From: Udeniomyces pyricola
Lineage: Eukaryota > Basidiomycota > Tremellomycetes > Cystofilobasidiales > Mrakiaceae
Assembly: GCA_039545295.1 (NCBI GenBank)
Contig: BCIK01000003.1
Span: 558,001 to 622,000 of the forward strand
Direction of reading: 5' to 3'
DNA: 64,000 nt
Shown here one piece after another: positions 26,128 through 39,158 of the stretch. Positions within the stretch are counted from its first letter, which is position 1; each line of letters starts with the position of its first letter. The notes beneath the pieces were generated by a model, which ran no database searches, was not told the DNA's origin, and worked only from the letters and a program-made list of their open reading frames with translations. A program made the translations under genes and the position numbers.

Positions 26128-26728
26128 TTCTTTTGTCGTTACTGCAGGATGAAGAGACCAACCAAGACACACGTGAACCAACCACCACGTTTTTCCCGTT
26201 TTTTTTACTCTGGGATGAACTGCATGCATGCATATACATGGCATCCTGTCGAAGAAACCAAGGGAGGTGGTTGTCCAAACGAACGAACAAAGGAGGGAAA
26301 GAGAGAGAGAGAGAGAGTCGGAAAAGAAAAAAAAAAAAGAAAGGAAAAGGTGGAAAAGAAGGGAGAAGCAAAGGAAATCCAAAGAGAAACAGGAAGAAAG
26401 AGCGAGCGCGAAAAGCAGAAAGGGGTTGAAAAAAAAAGGGAAGGGGGAGGGGGGAAGAGAGAGAGAGAGAGAGAGAGAGGAGAATGAGAGGGATATGTGT
26501 GGGTGTGTGTACATGAATAAGCAAGAACAGGAAATGAGTAAAGAAAGAAAGAAGAAGCATAAATGTTCTTCTCATGTGCGCGCTCCCGTCCGGTTTCCTC
26601 TTGTTCCTTTTGGCATTCCTTCCTCCTCCTCCCCCCCTCCTTCCCTCCCCCAACTCTTTTCCCTCTCCTTCACATCCACCATCTTTTCCTTTCCTTTTTT
26701 TTGGGTGGGGGGGGGGGATTGGTATGGT

Positions 26729-29605
26729 CTATCGGATCTTTCGAGTCGGGTACTTCTCCTTCGGCAAGATCGCATCCGGTGGGAGGTACTGATTGTTCGC
26801 AACAGGCAACCTCAACTCCCTCAACAACCTCGTCATCCTCTCCTTCTTCTTCTCCTTCGCGACCGTCTTCAACTCCCTCTTCGTCGGTCCATGCCTCTCC
26901 CTAAAGTCGGCGGCGGCTTCCTCTCGAATGATGGTTCGTTCCTCGACGAGTTGCTCAGCAAACCGACGTTGGGCCGTCAAGATGGCTTCGTCCCGACTCA
27001 ACATTCGACCAACTCGAGGTTCCTCTCCAGCTTTCACCCGTTTCTCTCGTTCGCGCCAAGCGATCAAAGCTTGTTCGACGTAAGCCTGTCGACGCTCGTA
27101 CACTTGACGGTCTCGGTTCGCCCAGATCTTGGCCCGTGTCGCTCGGGAGTAAGGGTTCGAGAGTTCCTTCGTGACGAGGGATTCGTACGGTCGGAACGCC
27201 GTTGTCGGCGTCGTGAAACGCGTCGTGGCTTCGTAATAGGCATCGGCGAGGGCAAGGGAAGAAGGAGGCGTGGCGGAAGTTTTGTCCTTGACGACGGAGG
27301 CATCAAAGTGGTAGGTCGGGTAGATCATGTCGTCCGACGTCGTCAGGAGTTCTTTGATGTACTCTGAGAGGGATTTGAGAGGGAGGAAGAAGAGTCGTGA
27401 ATCGACCGCCAAGAGAAAGAGTGGGACGAGGGGTGACGTAAATAGAAGCATCGCGGGTTTGCAATCAGCGGGCTTGAAAATCAAAACGAAACGAAACAAA
27501 AAACCAAAAGACACAAAAGAAAGAGAGAGAGAGAGAGAGGAAGAGAGAGAGACAATGGGAAAACCCTCCGAGTCTAGCAAGAGCATCAACAGCGCAAGAA
27601 AACCGAGAGAACTCACTGAGGTAAGGCTTCTTGGTTTCGTCGGCGTCCACGACCTTGGGTTGGTAAGCTTCATCAAACTCCTCGTCCTCTTCATTCCGGA
27701 CGACCTTGCTGCAGGGTTCTTCGGCTGATGGATTCAAGCCCAGACCAGAGAGGATGAAAGCCAGAGAAGAGGAGAGTAGATGAGAGTAAGATAGGTTCAT
27801 GTCAGCTTTTGTAATTTACATTGCGGGATGTAAACCCATAGTGTTGGGGAAAAGATGATCGGAAGGAGGGAGAGGTAAGGAAGGATCACTTACGCGAGTT
27901 GACAGGCCAGGGGATGATGAGACCTTCCATCAGGTCCTTTGGCATTCTGGGAACAGTTGTCACGACGTCTCGCTTCCACGGTCCGAATTGCTTCGGGTCA
28001 TCGTGCTCAAAGACTGATCCGAGTTCCGAGGCGAACACACTATTAGACGACAGATGGGTAAAAACGGACACAGCCCAAAACAAAAGTGTCAACGTTTGCT
28101 ACGTTTGCTCTTAAAGAAGAGGAAAACTAAAAAAGAACCAATCCCACGACGGGTGTCGGGACAAAAAGCGAGCGACGCACGGGATGTCAGGAGGCGTCGG
28201 GTATCCACCGTGCTCGGCGAGCTTGAGGACAGTATCTCTCGGAACAAGGAGCTGTACGTCCGAGTAGTTGACGTAGATGGGCATGTACTGAGGGGCGTAT
28301 CGCTGGAGGGCCTGTTGACGCTTCATCTGCTCCTCCGGGGTCTCGCCAGGTGGGACGATCGAGAGACGTTCACGCTCCTTTCGCACCTCGTACGTCTCCT
28401 GGGTTCGTTGCTACAAAGAAAAACAACAAACAAGAAGTCGCATTCAGCAACTGGCTGGGTGCGTTTAGCAGAGGGCTATGAGGGTGCCAGACAAGATGAA
28501 AGGAGGGTGGGGGGGATCGAGGGGATCGAGGGGGGAAAAGTGTCACGGACCCTAAGTTCGGTCCAAACCTCCTGAGGAGACTCATCCTCTTCGCTACTCG
28601 AAGAAGCCTTGGCTACCGTCTTGTACTCGAGGACGACCTTGTTGCAATCCATCTTGCGGCTCTTGATACGGTAGATCATAGGCGGCTGAGGCTTTCCTGG
28701 CTCGACGTCGACTGAGTAATCGTGCGTGACCCAAGGCGTCTTTACAGGGTCGACGAACGGGTAAACGAGGATCTTGGTCTTGTCTCGGTAGGACGCCACG
28801 CTGTGCTCAGGCTCGCTGTTGGGCGTAAACTCGGCCTCGTGAGGGCTCGGCACGACTCGGACGAGATCACCGACGCGAAGGTTCCAGTACATGATGCGTT
28901 CTTTAATGGGGACAGGGACAGTACGACTGTGGCTGCGATTGGGGGCAGGAAGCTTGTTAAGATCAACTTTGCGCTATGGTGAGATATCCATAACGTTGAA
29001 AAGCGGAAAAGATGTGTTGACAGATGCAGGGCCAGGAAGTAAAGCATAAAGCAGACGTGAAGCAAGGAGCGGTCCGGTCAGCAACTTGTCCTCTGTAACA
29101 AACAACCCCGACATCCCGCCCCCTTCTTCTGACGGAAGCTGATAAATCCTTAGGAAGAAGCTTTCCATCGAGACGACCAGCTCAAGCTGGACGATACAAG
29201 ACGGAAAGGCAAGAACAAGGGAAAACGCACAGGCTTGCCGATTGGTGTGTACATGTGAGGGAAAGCCCTTCGAAGCTTCTTGGCCTCGTTCTTGACGAGC
29301 TGCTCGACTTTCTTGTCGCGGAACGAAGTATCGACAGGGGCGAGCGAGTAATCGTTTGGGTGCTTTTTACGCGAGGTTCGGAGCTCTGGGTAGAGCGAAG
29401 CAAAAAAGGGGTGGCTACCGAGCGGGGTAACGCCGTGGTGTCGGGCATATCGTTGGTTGGTTTGAGCCCATTTCCCCCAGAGAACGGCCCACTCTTTCGG
29501 AGGAAGGAGGAATTGGTCCCTGGCGGGGAGCACCGTTTTTGGCAGAGAGTTAGCTGCGGTCTTGACCTTTGGGATGGCGGACCGGGACGAGGTAAGACGA
29601 GGCAT
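26729..29605 (-). CDS. Probable mitochondrial ribosomal protein with KOW-like region (uL24m candidate)
   Basis: Six exons, in coding order: 29605-29231, 28973-28551, 28410-28181, 28039-27894, 27724-27617, 27363-26729; they keep phase and give 638 residues. The N-terminus is basic with hydroxylated residues (PRLTSSRSAIPKVKTAANS), compatible with mitochondrial import. Exon 2 has KERIMYWNLRVGDLVRVVPS, which resembles the start of a KOW motif in L24 proteins, and exon 3 has APQYMPIYVNYSDVQLLVP, resembling the uL24 'PIHVSNV' strand. Exons 5 and 6 encode an acidic linker and a long charged helical C-terminus (REREKRVKAGEEPRVG, KTVAKEKKKERMTRLLRELR). The protein is about twice the length of yeast MRPL40, so either this group has long extensions or the family call is wrong. 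It is read divergently from the Arf-GEF gene. Confidence 0.55.
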
Positions 29606-30688
29606 GGTTGACTGATTGCAGAAGGTCGGGAAGGGGGAGGAAGGCCGGGGAAGGCGAAGGAGGACGACGAGAAGGGGGAAGGGAAAAGGGCGAAGGGTCG
29701 GTCGAGCTGTTGAGAAAGGAACAAGAGATGATGAGCTATCTGGTATTAGACGTGCAACCAGATGGAGGGATCGATCTGGCTGACTGGGCTAACCGTGGCT
29801 AGAGGTGCTGTGAGAGGCAGAGGAAGGTGTCGAGGAGAGGACGAATGCAGAGAGGATGATGCGTGTGAGATCAGAGGTGAGGGAGGGTGGATGGACGCGA
29901 ACGGCTGATGGGAAGCAAATAGCGCGAATAGCACGGGAAGAACGTCGGCTTACTTGATGAGGAGTACCGAATGGAGACCTAGACGGCCGCGAATTGGTTG
30001 CTGGGTGAAAGATTGGCTGGGGGAGACGACGGCGTGGTCGGTGGGTGAGAGGAGTGGATCGGCAGTGGAGGGGGTCGACGTTCAAACCAAGACAGAGCAA
30101 TTGCAGACAGCCAAGTCTTAGCGTACTTGGTATATGTTATATGCGTCTGATATTCAGATGGACTAGCTACTTCATGTGACTGATATATATATATACGGCC
30201 ACGTCTACATACTATATCGACTAAAAGACCCGCATACATTGGCGTACGGATTATATGTGTAGAGTGAATATATATCATCGACATCAGCGCACGATTCAAT
30301 TGAGGGCCAATCGGACGGAATTGTAGAACACGCGGTCTGACTGGTATAATCCAGCGACAGTCGGGCACGTCCTCCAGCTGATCGATGATTGACTACCGAC
30401 CCTGCCCTTTCCCTCTCGTCGCTTTCCAACGTGACAACCCCCATCAATCATCCCACCTCACATCCACATCACGCTCATCACCTCATCAACGTCCTCACCC
30501 AACAACCGATCACGCCTGCCTCTTCTCCACACCGTACTTTTGATCAGTTCGTCCTCATCGACGGCGCCCATCCGACCATCTATCCCCCAGGTTCCCTCGT
30601 CTGACGTTAGTCCTTGTTCTCTCTTTCTCCCCTTCCCTTTTCCCCTTTCCTCTACTTAGGGTGACAACAGCCAGTGCGAGAGAGTGTC
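29606..30688. promoter_or_regulatory. Divergent intergenic region, ribosomal-type gene / Arf-GEF
   Basis: About 1.08 kb separates two start codons on opposite strands. TATA-like AT repeats occur at about 30184-30195 and 30268-30276. The last 60 bases before 30689 are pyrimidine-rich. Short frames in both directions have no recognisable content. Confidence 0.45.
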
Positions 30689-33600
30689 ATGGCCGATTCC
30701 CATCAGCCTCCAAATTCCCTTGCCCCTCCGCCCGTCGACTCGGCTGCCGTTCGATCCCAGGCCGTTGCTAAGCTCAGGCGAGCGGCTTCACTCCCTCGCA
30801 ACAAGAATGGGCGTCGTCCGGCAGCTCATCCGGACCACGATCCATTCAATCCCTCGCCTGAGCAGCCACCAGCCGCGACGTACGCTCAGCTCGTCCATCA
30901 ACAACAGCAACAACAGCAACAACAACAACAGCAGCAACCTCAGCACACACCTGAAACTGATCAAAATGACACGTCGCCATCCGAAGTTCATCTTTCAGTA
31001 GCCCCACCGACCGACTGGGCAAGCAGAAGTGGGGGCAGGGAGAGTCTTGGGCCTGTTCCTTCATTTGACGCCAACGTCGACGATGTCCGCGATCGCAGCA
31101 GTCCTCCAGCCAACGACCTCGACAATCAGCTTACTAGACCAGATCAGGGACAGCCATCAACCGACGCCAGCTCCTCTGTCAATCTTGAGTCGCTTTCAAC
31201 GTTGCCTCCCATCTCGAGCTCACACTCTCGACCGGGACTCTCGATAACTGGGCTCGCTGCATCCACCTCGTCTTCCTCGAGTTCTTCCCCTGTCCAAACC
31301 CACTTTCGCTCAATGTCAGCCTCGTCACCACTTGCCTCGGCTTTCTTTGCTCCCACCCATGGTAGTCGCTTGCACGCCCCATCACCGTCGTTGTCCTCAC
31401 TCGATCCGTTCGACGCCTCTTCCCACGCCGTCGCACCTGCTCCGACCCAACCCCGCTTCCAACTGCCCACTCTACATGACATTCAATCTCGCCACCTCCT
31501 CCAACGCTCAAACTCGGCGACTGCTCGCATGATTGCCATGTCCAAGCTCACGGGTGAACCTCTGCCCACCGCCGTGCCACCCCCTCTGGCAGTCATCCCC
31601 CCCTCGCCGGTCAAATCATCCGCTTTCAACCGTTCTCACGTCACAAGCGCCAGCGTCAACGGTATCGAAGCCCTTACACACAACAACCAAGATCTCCCAA
31701 AAGCGGAAGCGTCAGACGAATTGCTCGCTGTAGCAGCTGCGCGTCCGAGGCTTGGACGCAGTCACACCATCACGGGCGGGGGTGATGAGCGCAGAAGTGT
31801 AGTGGGCCGACGAATGATGCTGAAGCTCGGCAATCGGATGGCAAGTCCAAGCGTCAGTCCAGCTCCCTCTAAGGAGACGAGTCCCAATCGAAGTATCGGG
31901 GATCTTAGAAACGACGATCGTGTTGATGTCGAATCCAGCTTGGGAGGTCCTCATTCACCCGTCATTGCTCCCGAAGGCTTCTTCCCACTTGTCGCGTCGA
32001 ATTTACCGACTCCCGCCATATCATCGACGAGCCATTCCCCGGGCTTGGCATTTTTTGATCCGCCCCCTACAGGCCAATTCCTGCGGAGCCCAACCAGAGC
32101 AACGAGATCCTCATCGTTATCGTCCGTGCTCAATCAGTACCAATCTCCCTCAGCTTCCTCGTCAGCTTCGGTTTCGCCAAGGGCTTATACCCCTCCGACC
32201 GGCTTCGCACTTGCCCCCATCCCCGCGCGACTTTCCACGCTTTCATCTTCCTCTTACCTCTCCGCCTCCTCCATGAGCAACGCAACCCACGACAACCATG
32301 GCTATGCAGGCAGCAGCGACCATACGGGAGATGCGTTTGAATTCGCCGCTCACCTCCAACGAACCAACTCTGGCCGAACAGCGAGAAGCGTCAGCCCAAT
32401 GCCGCCGTTCGCTGCTGGCTTCTCGGGCGTCGAAGAGCTCAGCGGCGAACACGGAGCTGCAGCAGATCAGGACGACGAGGTTGAGGAGCTTCTTACCCCA
32501 GGTCTCCCTCCTCACCATGTGTCTGGCTTGAGCGAGTCTGATGACGTCTCGAGATTCGGCGCGGCATCCTTCTCATCCCGAGAGGAATCCTCTTCCGCTC
32601 GTCCCATGTCACATCCCCTTGCTCCAGCCAACGTCTTCTTCCCCCAGGCATCAAACTCCGCTGGATCGCATCTTCCATCGGCGTCATCCGTTGTGTCTGG
32701 GGGGCATGCAGAAAGTGAAGGCAGGGAAGACGGCCGACGTGAGGAAGATGATAGTGCGCGTAAAAGCTACGGGGCCAACGATGCCAGTAAGGCTGCCTTT
32801 CAGTTTGTCCTATTGCCCTTTACGAGCAGTTTATCGGAAGAAGTGCTGATGTCGACGTACTTTGCTGCCTCCAGCTCCTGTCCTGGCTCAGTCGGGCTTT
32901 GTCGCTCATCCAACATCAGCAGCACGCATTCGCACATCTGATATTTCGCCATCCGCATCGCCTACAAATGTGAAAGCAGTACTTCCGGAAGCATCGATTT
33001 CTGCTGCGCCGAGGTATGCACCTTTACGTTTACGGTCCATGCAGCGTACCTCACGAAAATGATCGACTCTTGCTGATGGCATCGGATTCTGTCTTAACTA
33101 CTACAGCCCACGAGTTCCTAGCCCATCTGTACGTACTCAGCCCATACCAGAGCCGACGCCAGCCAAGCATGCCCACAAACGCTCGGGCTCTGTCATCGAC
33201 AAAATTGAACGTCTCGCCAAAGGACTCCGCTCGCGTTCAGGATCGCTCTCGAGTCATCACGCCGGCAACAACACCGCTCCTGGTTCGCCCGGCTTGAATG
33301 CGACGGGAGGCAACTTGAGCGTCAGCCATAGCCCTGTGGCGGTCGCCCGAGACCTTGCTCCAAGCACCGCTCATCGAACTTCGGGCAAAACGGCCTCCTC
33401 GTCCTCGGCATCCTCAGTGGAAAAGCGGGGTGGTCTTGGTCTTGCTCGTCAATCGTCTTCTGAAGGTGGACAGTCCATCCTTCTCCCTCCCTCGCCCGAC
33501 TTTGCTCACATGTCTGCGGGCCAAATCTCCCCCATCCCTTCAGTCAGCTCAGAGTCCAAATATCGCCAGGACGCCAAGCTCTCACCCTTCCCTGGCATCG

Positions 33601-36600
33601 TCCGCCTCGAGCAAGAACGCCGACAGCGGGGAGGAAGCATGAGCAACCCCGCCTCCCCTCACGGCGAAGCCGTCAACGCGTTTCCTTCCAACACTTCGTC
33701 GACCATCGCCTTGGATTCACCCTCCATCTTCTCCAATGCTGACGCTCCCGTCGTAGCCGGTCAGCCAAGCTATTTCGACATCCCACCACGTGCTCCCAGT
33801 CCGACTGGAAAAGACAAGAAGTCGTGGCTGCAGAAAAAGTTTTCCACATCGACATTAGGTGGAGGAAGTCCTGGTAGTGGTGGGAGTAGGGAGAGGAAGC
33901 GGCCATCCATCTCGGGTGATTTCCTTGGCCTGGGAAGGAAAGGAAGCGAATCGAGCCTCAATGTGCTGCCCAACTCGAGCAGCACTGGTAGCCTTGCTGG
34001 ATTGAGCTCGGGTCCTGCTGTTCCACCGCCGATGGTGACTCAGGACAGCTCGAGTTCGTTCGTAAGCGCGCTGACGGACCCATGGCCGGGACCCCCCAGT
34101 CGAAGGCCATCTGTTCAAGACTTCAGGACCGCTCCTTCGTCGCCATCGACGCCTCTTGGCGGATTCGGCGCCACGCCTTCCAACCATACACCCACCCAGA
34201 CCAACAACCCTTCGCCAACCCAGCAAAGTCGAGTCTTGCCGTCCATCTCGACTGACTTGCGTCCCATTTCACCTCCCCTGCCGCCATCTGAGATCTCTCC
34301 CTCGCAAGTGGTCGACGTCGAGCCCCCATCGTTTGCTGGCTTTCTCTCTGCTCCACTCTCGACATCGACTTCGACGCGGGTCTCGACGGTTGTAGAGGCC
34401 GAGGAAGGCGGGCAGAGTCCACCGAAACCAGTTGGGCTCAGCCTCGAGAGTCAATCGGCTTCCGCTGAAACGACAGATCGCCATGAAGCTACCGAGAAGG
34501 AACCCGAGCTGTGTATGGAAGATCTCAGGTCGCCCCTCCTTGATGTGGTACAAAGTGCTCGTGACGACGACTCGTCCTCGATCGAAGGCGGTGACTCTGA
34601 ATCGGAAGAACACCTCGGTCCCTTGGCGGATTTGCACGACGAAGTGAACCGCAAGGCCTCGCTCACTAGTACCAGCGGTGGTGCTTCTGGTCCACTCTGG
34701 CCACCTGCAACATCGGCCGTGCTCGGTCGCTTGGATGACATCTTGGGGCTAGCCGCCGGTCAGCCTACTTCTCGACCGAGCCAGCTCGACGATCCGCCAA
34801 GAAAGCTGCTCTTGCATTGTCCTGTCCTGCAGGTGGTCAACATCAATGTAAGTCATTCATAACTTATAGGCTGCTTTGTTCGCTCGTAAATTCTTTCGGT
34901 CGTTGACCTCTGTCTTGATCGAACGGTCGCAAACGTTACTTCTCCCAGACCGTCAAAGATCGATACCTCTTCCTCTTCACCGACATTCTCATCATTGCCA
35001 AACCCATTCTTGGACCTGAGGACATGCCAACGCTCGAGAAAAAGTTTAGCGTAAAGTCTATCGTCGAGCTGCACAAGCTGTACGTGCTCAAAAGAATTCC
35101 AATCCCTTCCTCGCCTCTTTGGTGGCACATGCTGATGAGCCGGTCACTCACTCGCTGCTTTTCATCTGTATAGCAAACTCTCTGGCATCAAAGACGACGA
35201 TGGCATTTCGGATTCCTCCAAAAAGCGGCACCCCGTCGTATCGTCCTTCATCGAAATGTTCAGCCGGGACCCGACGTCTGCCATCGAGCATCTCTCGGAG
35301 CGATCCAACCTTCAGCCGGACAATATGGCGAGCTTGCTGTACAAGACTTCGGAGCTTGACAAATCGCGTAAGTTCCCCTAACAGCACCTTTACTAGGCTG
35401 CAGCTGGCCTCTCATCTAATAGCATACGTATCTATCTGGCTTCTTCATCACTTTGATCTGCACAGGACTCGGCGAGTTCCTCTCGGCACGTCAGAACCGA
35501 CAGTTCATGAAGGGCTTCATCAATCGTTTCCCCTTTGGCGGCGTTCGAGTCGACGAGGCCCTGCGAATCTTCCTTCTTAGTGTTCGGCTGCCCGCCGAGG
35601 CCAACGCGGGCGAAGTCTTGCTTACCGCGTTTGCGACCAGATGGCATGAGGCCAACCATACCGTTGTTGCGTTCGACCGAAATCTGTCGATTCAACTCGT
35701 CCTTGCTATCATGCAATTAAACGTTTGTCCCTTCTGCATTTATCAACCTCCATGTATCTCGATTTGGCAAAACAGGACGCGTACTGACGACCATGCCTAT
35801 CTGGTTCATCTTTTTTTTTTTCTTCTCATCAGGATGCACTCAACCCATCGGGCTCGTTTGGTTTTGCGTTCGCTAATCAAGCCATCACTGTCGACGACTT
35901 TGTCCAGGCGTTCCGTGTCAAAGACCCCAACAAGCTCGTGCGGGACGACTTACTCGGAGCGCTCTACATATCGATCCAGAAGGGCAAGCTCTGTCAGGCG
36001 CTGTCAACATCCGAATTGCACATGGAACGGGACATCTACCAACGTACGCACTTGATAATCTCTCAGACCTTTCCGCTATTGGGCGGATGAAGTGTGGTCC
36101 TTGTCGGTAATTACTGACATCCAAGTTCCCGTCACCCACCTTGTAGTTCCGGCACAAATCAACACTCGTTTGACGTACAAGATGCCTTCGCCTCCAATCA
36201 CGCTTACGATCCCGGAGCCGGATCCTCGCCTGACGATTCGATTGCATGGTACGATCACAGCCAATGTCTCCTTTCTCTCTTCCCCGTTTTTTTTTGCTAT
36301 CTTGCTCACATGCTGTCTCTGAATTGTGAAACAACAGGTGCTGGACTCCGGTTCGAACCCTCGGTTCTCGACTTTTCGTCACGGTCCCAGGCGTCCTTCA
36401 GGATCACTGGTGAGTCCCTCTCGCTCGCTCGCGGCCGACTGGATGGGGCTCTTTCCAACTTTATCTCACTGACGTGCTCTGTCTCTATTCTTCAGGCACG
36501 TCTCTGGGTCAAAAGACGGTTCTCTTTGCCCGTGTAGGCGACAATGCTCCACTTTACGCTGGTCTCCCGTCGAGTCGCAACTTCTCCGTCGAGCGGGCGT

Positions 36601-37875
36601 TTATGAAAACGGGTCACACTTTCCAGCTTGCGTTCCTCCGAGAGCCGACGAACGTGAAGCGTAAATATCTCTTCAGCTTCGAGGATCCGGATGTTAGACT
36701 GCAATGTAAGCCGCCTACTTCTTGTTTGTTCCGCACTCTTGGTGTAGGAATTGTCCCCCCCCCCCTCCCTCTTGACCAGCGGACTTGATGTTCTAACCCC
36801 TCAATCTTGTTTGTCTTATCCTTTTCAGGGGTTGGCCGTCTTCAAAGTCAGATTCACACTTGTCTTCGCAACCATACCTCACGTATCAATTCCCCTGCAC
36901 CCGGACCTATCTCGCCCCAAGTCCGAGCCGCTGCCGATGTTGTTGCCCTTCAAGTGCTTCGAGACGCTCTGATCCCCATCAGCAACGACCTCACCGCTAC
37001 GCCTCAGCGAGGGGTCGCGCCTCCTCTGGTATCGTCTCGCCATGGTCGATCCAACAACGGACCCCAGACACACACTCGGCAGACTTCGTCGAGCGTCGTG
37101 TACTCTCGCCGAGCAGGCCGAGGGGAAATCGACCTTGATGAGCGACTCGAGAGGGAGAAGTCTAAGGCTTCAGGTGGGATGAATGGATCGGGAGCAGGTG
37201 CGAACGGTCGCGGAGCGACCTCGTCGAGCCTCATTGGGGCAGCCACTTCGTCGTCCTCACAGCATCAAAAGGGGACCTCCAAAATTAGTGGGACCGGTTC
37301 GGCTTCAGGCGTGGATCCCGAACGGGCAATGCAAGAAGCAGAGGACTTGGCGGAAACGCCTTTCTTGAAGGCTCAGACGGGGAGAGAGATTGTGATGCTC
37401 TGCCAGCAGAACAGGTCAGTTGTCTTTCTCTACTTCAGGAGAAATGGGGGGAGGGGAAAGGGGGTGGGAAAGGGACACGGCGTTCGCTTTGTCGTATCTG
37501 ACTTGATTTGCGTTCTCTGACCCCGTACCAACGTCTACTTTCTTCTTTCCTGTTCTCCCTGAATATCTTTTTCTTTTTTCACCTGCTCGGTATTCCAGTC
37601 TTGTCCCTCTGATGCTTGCTTTTCTTCAAGCTGGCCTTCCAAACCCTCCGCCTGCCGTTGCTCCTTACCCTCAACAACAACAACAACAACAATCAACCAC
37701 GTATCAACCCGCCTCTCGTGGACCCCTCACCGGTCTCGGCATCACTGCACCTGCTAACTCGATCGTCCCATCCGGATCTGAACCTCCTGCTCCTGCATCT
37801 GGGTCTGCACCCTCACCGTCACCACCACCACCAACAGCTTATTCGTCGTCCCCTGTCCCTCGGAACTACATCTAG
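30689..37875 (+). CDS. Arf guanine-nucleotide exchange factor with Sec7 and PH-like domains
   Basis: Activates Arf/Arl GTPases in Golgi or endosomal traffic. Twelve exons (30689-32786, 32875-33013, 33107-34847, 34949-35079, 35174-35367, 35466-35722, 35833-36043, 36147-36248, 36338-36409, 36496-36705, 36829-37414, 37599-37875) give 2005 residues. About 1300 N-terminal residues are Ser/Pro-rich and disordered, with a Gln run at 72-85. A short PH-like strand set (KDRYLFLFTDILIIAKP) precedes the Sec7 domain at about 1430-1600: GEFLSARQNRQFMKGFINRF, ALRIFLLSVRLPAEA with the catalytic 'glutamic finger', FAFANQAITVDDFVQAFR and LLGALYISIQKGKL. A PH-like domain follows (VLFARVGDNAPLYAGLPSSR to QLAFLREPTNVKRKYLFSFE). 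The tail is disordered with a second Gln run. The Sec7-then-PH order with a long disordered N-terminus resembles yeast Syt1; orthology is inferred. The ATG at 30689 is the first in frame. Confidence 0.9.
30899..30937 (+). repeat. CAA/CAG repeat encoding 13 glutamines
   Basis: Mixed CAA/CAG codons in exon 1 of the Arf-GEF gene; the interruption pattern argues for selection on the Gln run rather than pure slippage. A second, shorter CAA run is at about 37674-37694 in the last exon. Confidence 0.9.
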
Positions 37876-39158
37876 TTTTTTTTTTTTTCACGACCTCTCC
37901 ATATGTTGTTCTGCTTTTTTTTTCTGCTTTTTTTCTCTTTACTCTTCGTTTTGTCCCCTGTCGTTCTTTTTCTTCTGCTCTCTCACGTTCCAAATATACG
38001 ACCTTCCCCCCGGCTCGTTCGTCTGAGTTCCTTCTTTCTTTCAATCGCCGCTCTCTTCTCCGCTCCGGTCACGTATCGCCACTTTCTCCTTCCTCCTCCT
38101 CCTCCTCCTCCCAAAAAAAAACGAAACAAAGAAAGAAAGATACCATAACGGAACCCTTCTCGTTTAAAACGTTCTCTGCCCCCCCCCCTTATTTCTTTGC
38201 TCTTCCAAAACCCGGGGTTTTTTTTTTCCTTCTTCTTCCTTCTTTCTACGTCTTGTTCCTCATCACGACCTCTCTCTCTCTCTCTTTAATGTATCGTTCT
38301 CTATCTCTCTCTCTCCCTCTCTCTTTTTCTTACTTTCCTTTGGGTCCCTCATCTTCTCGCTCTTAGCTCAGCTCAGCTCAGCTTCCCCCACGACAACGAC
38401 GCTCGCTCGCTTCTCTCCACACTGATATATATATATATATATAGCCTATGTAAAAACCCCCCAAAGGGTTCATACTTTTCTTTCCCTGTGCGAAGGGGGA
38501 ACGCGAGGGGGGGGGGAGATGTGTATGTCAATGAGACTGTACTAGTACGTCTAGTAACAGATATATATGTCCTACCTGCTGTTGTTGTGAAGAGCAGGAG
38601 TAGCGAAGGATCGAGAACCCGAGGCGGATGATTCAACGAGTTCATGAATCATAGAGAGAGAGAGAAGAGAGAAACAAAATACCAAACCAGAAGAAAGAAG
38701 ACAAAAGAGAGAGAGAGAGAAACTTGGAACACCTGATTTGGAACCAAAGAAAGTGTACAGAGCTAAAACGTAACCGAGCCGAAAAGAAAAAAAAAAAGAA
38801 GAAGGAAAAGAAACAAGAAACTGAGCGATTCGAGGGACAAAAAAGAAAGGTACAAAAAAAAAAAAAAGGGACGGTGGTGGTCGACAAAGAAACAGGCGAG
38901 CGCGCAAAGGATGCATGAAGGCATGAGCTTCTAATCTAAGAGACCGAGCGGCGTGGAAGTAAATGAGTTGATAGTGGTAAGAGGGCAATAGTAGTGGTAG
39001 TAGTATACGGATTGAGAATAACTAGGAAACAGAAAAGCGACCGAAAGATTTCGTCTAACCCACACACACACACACACACACCCAAGCAAAGTCACCCTGT
39101 GATCCTCCATCCCCCCACGCTCCTACGTCAACCCTGTTGATTCGGCCGGTGTTTTTTT
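37876..39158. other. Convergent intergenic region, Arf-GEF / GDB1
   Basis: From 37880 to 38400 the plus strand is almost all pyrimidine, including T runs, C runs and CT repeats (38270-38330); from 38650 to 38900 it is purine-rich with GA repeats and an A run. Both neighbours are thus pyrimidine-rich in their own 3' sense. AT repeats lie at about 38425-38442 and a CA repeat at 39060-39080, 80 bp from the GDB1 stop codon. No gene is seen. Confidence 0.5.

Larger units (their letters stand above)
24635..26728. other. Convergent intergenic region with homopolymer and R/Y tracts
   Basis: Two genes end towards each other here, 2.1 kb apart. From 24690 to 26130 the plus strand is mainly pyrimidine; from 26280 to 26560 it is mainly purine. 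So each side is pyrimidine-rich in the sense direction of its neighbouring gene. It contains ATC/TCG triplet repeats (24690-24760), T runs, a TTTC repeat (about 26094-26127), GA repeats (26298-26316, 26457-26479) and two GCATGCATGCAT runs (about 25775 and 26221). Long frames on either strand are translations of these repeats and are not genes. Confidence 0.6.

Noticed and set aside
26228..27367. 379-codon plus-strand frame
   Set aside because: The first half is translation of GA/A-rich repeats and the second half is antisense to the last exon of the ribosomal-type gene.
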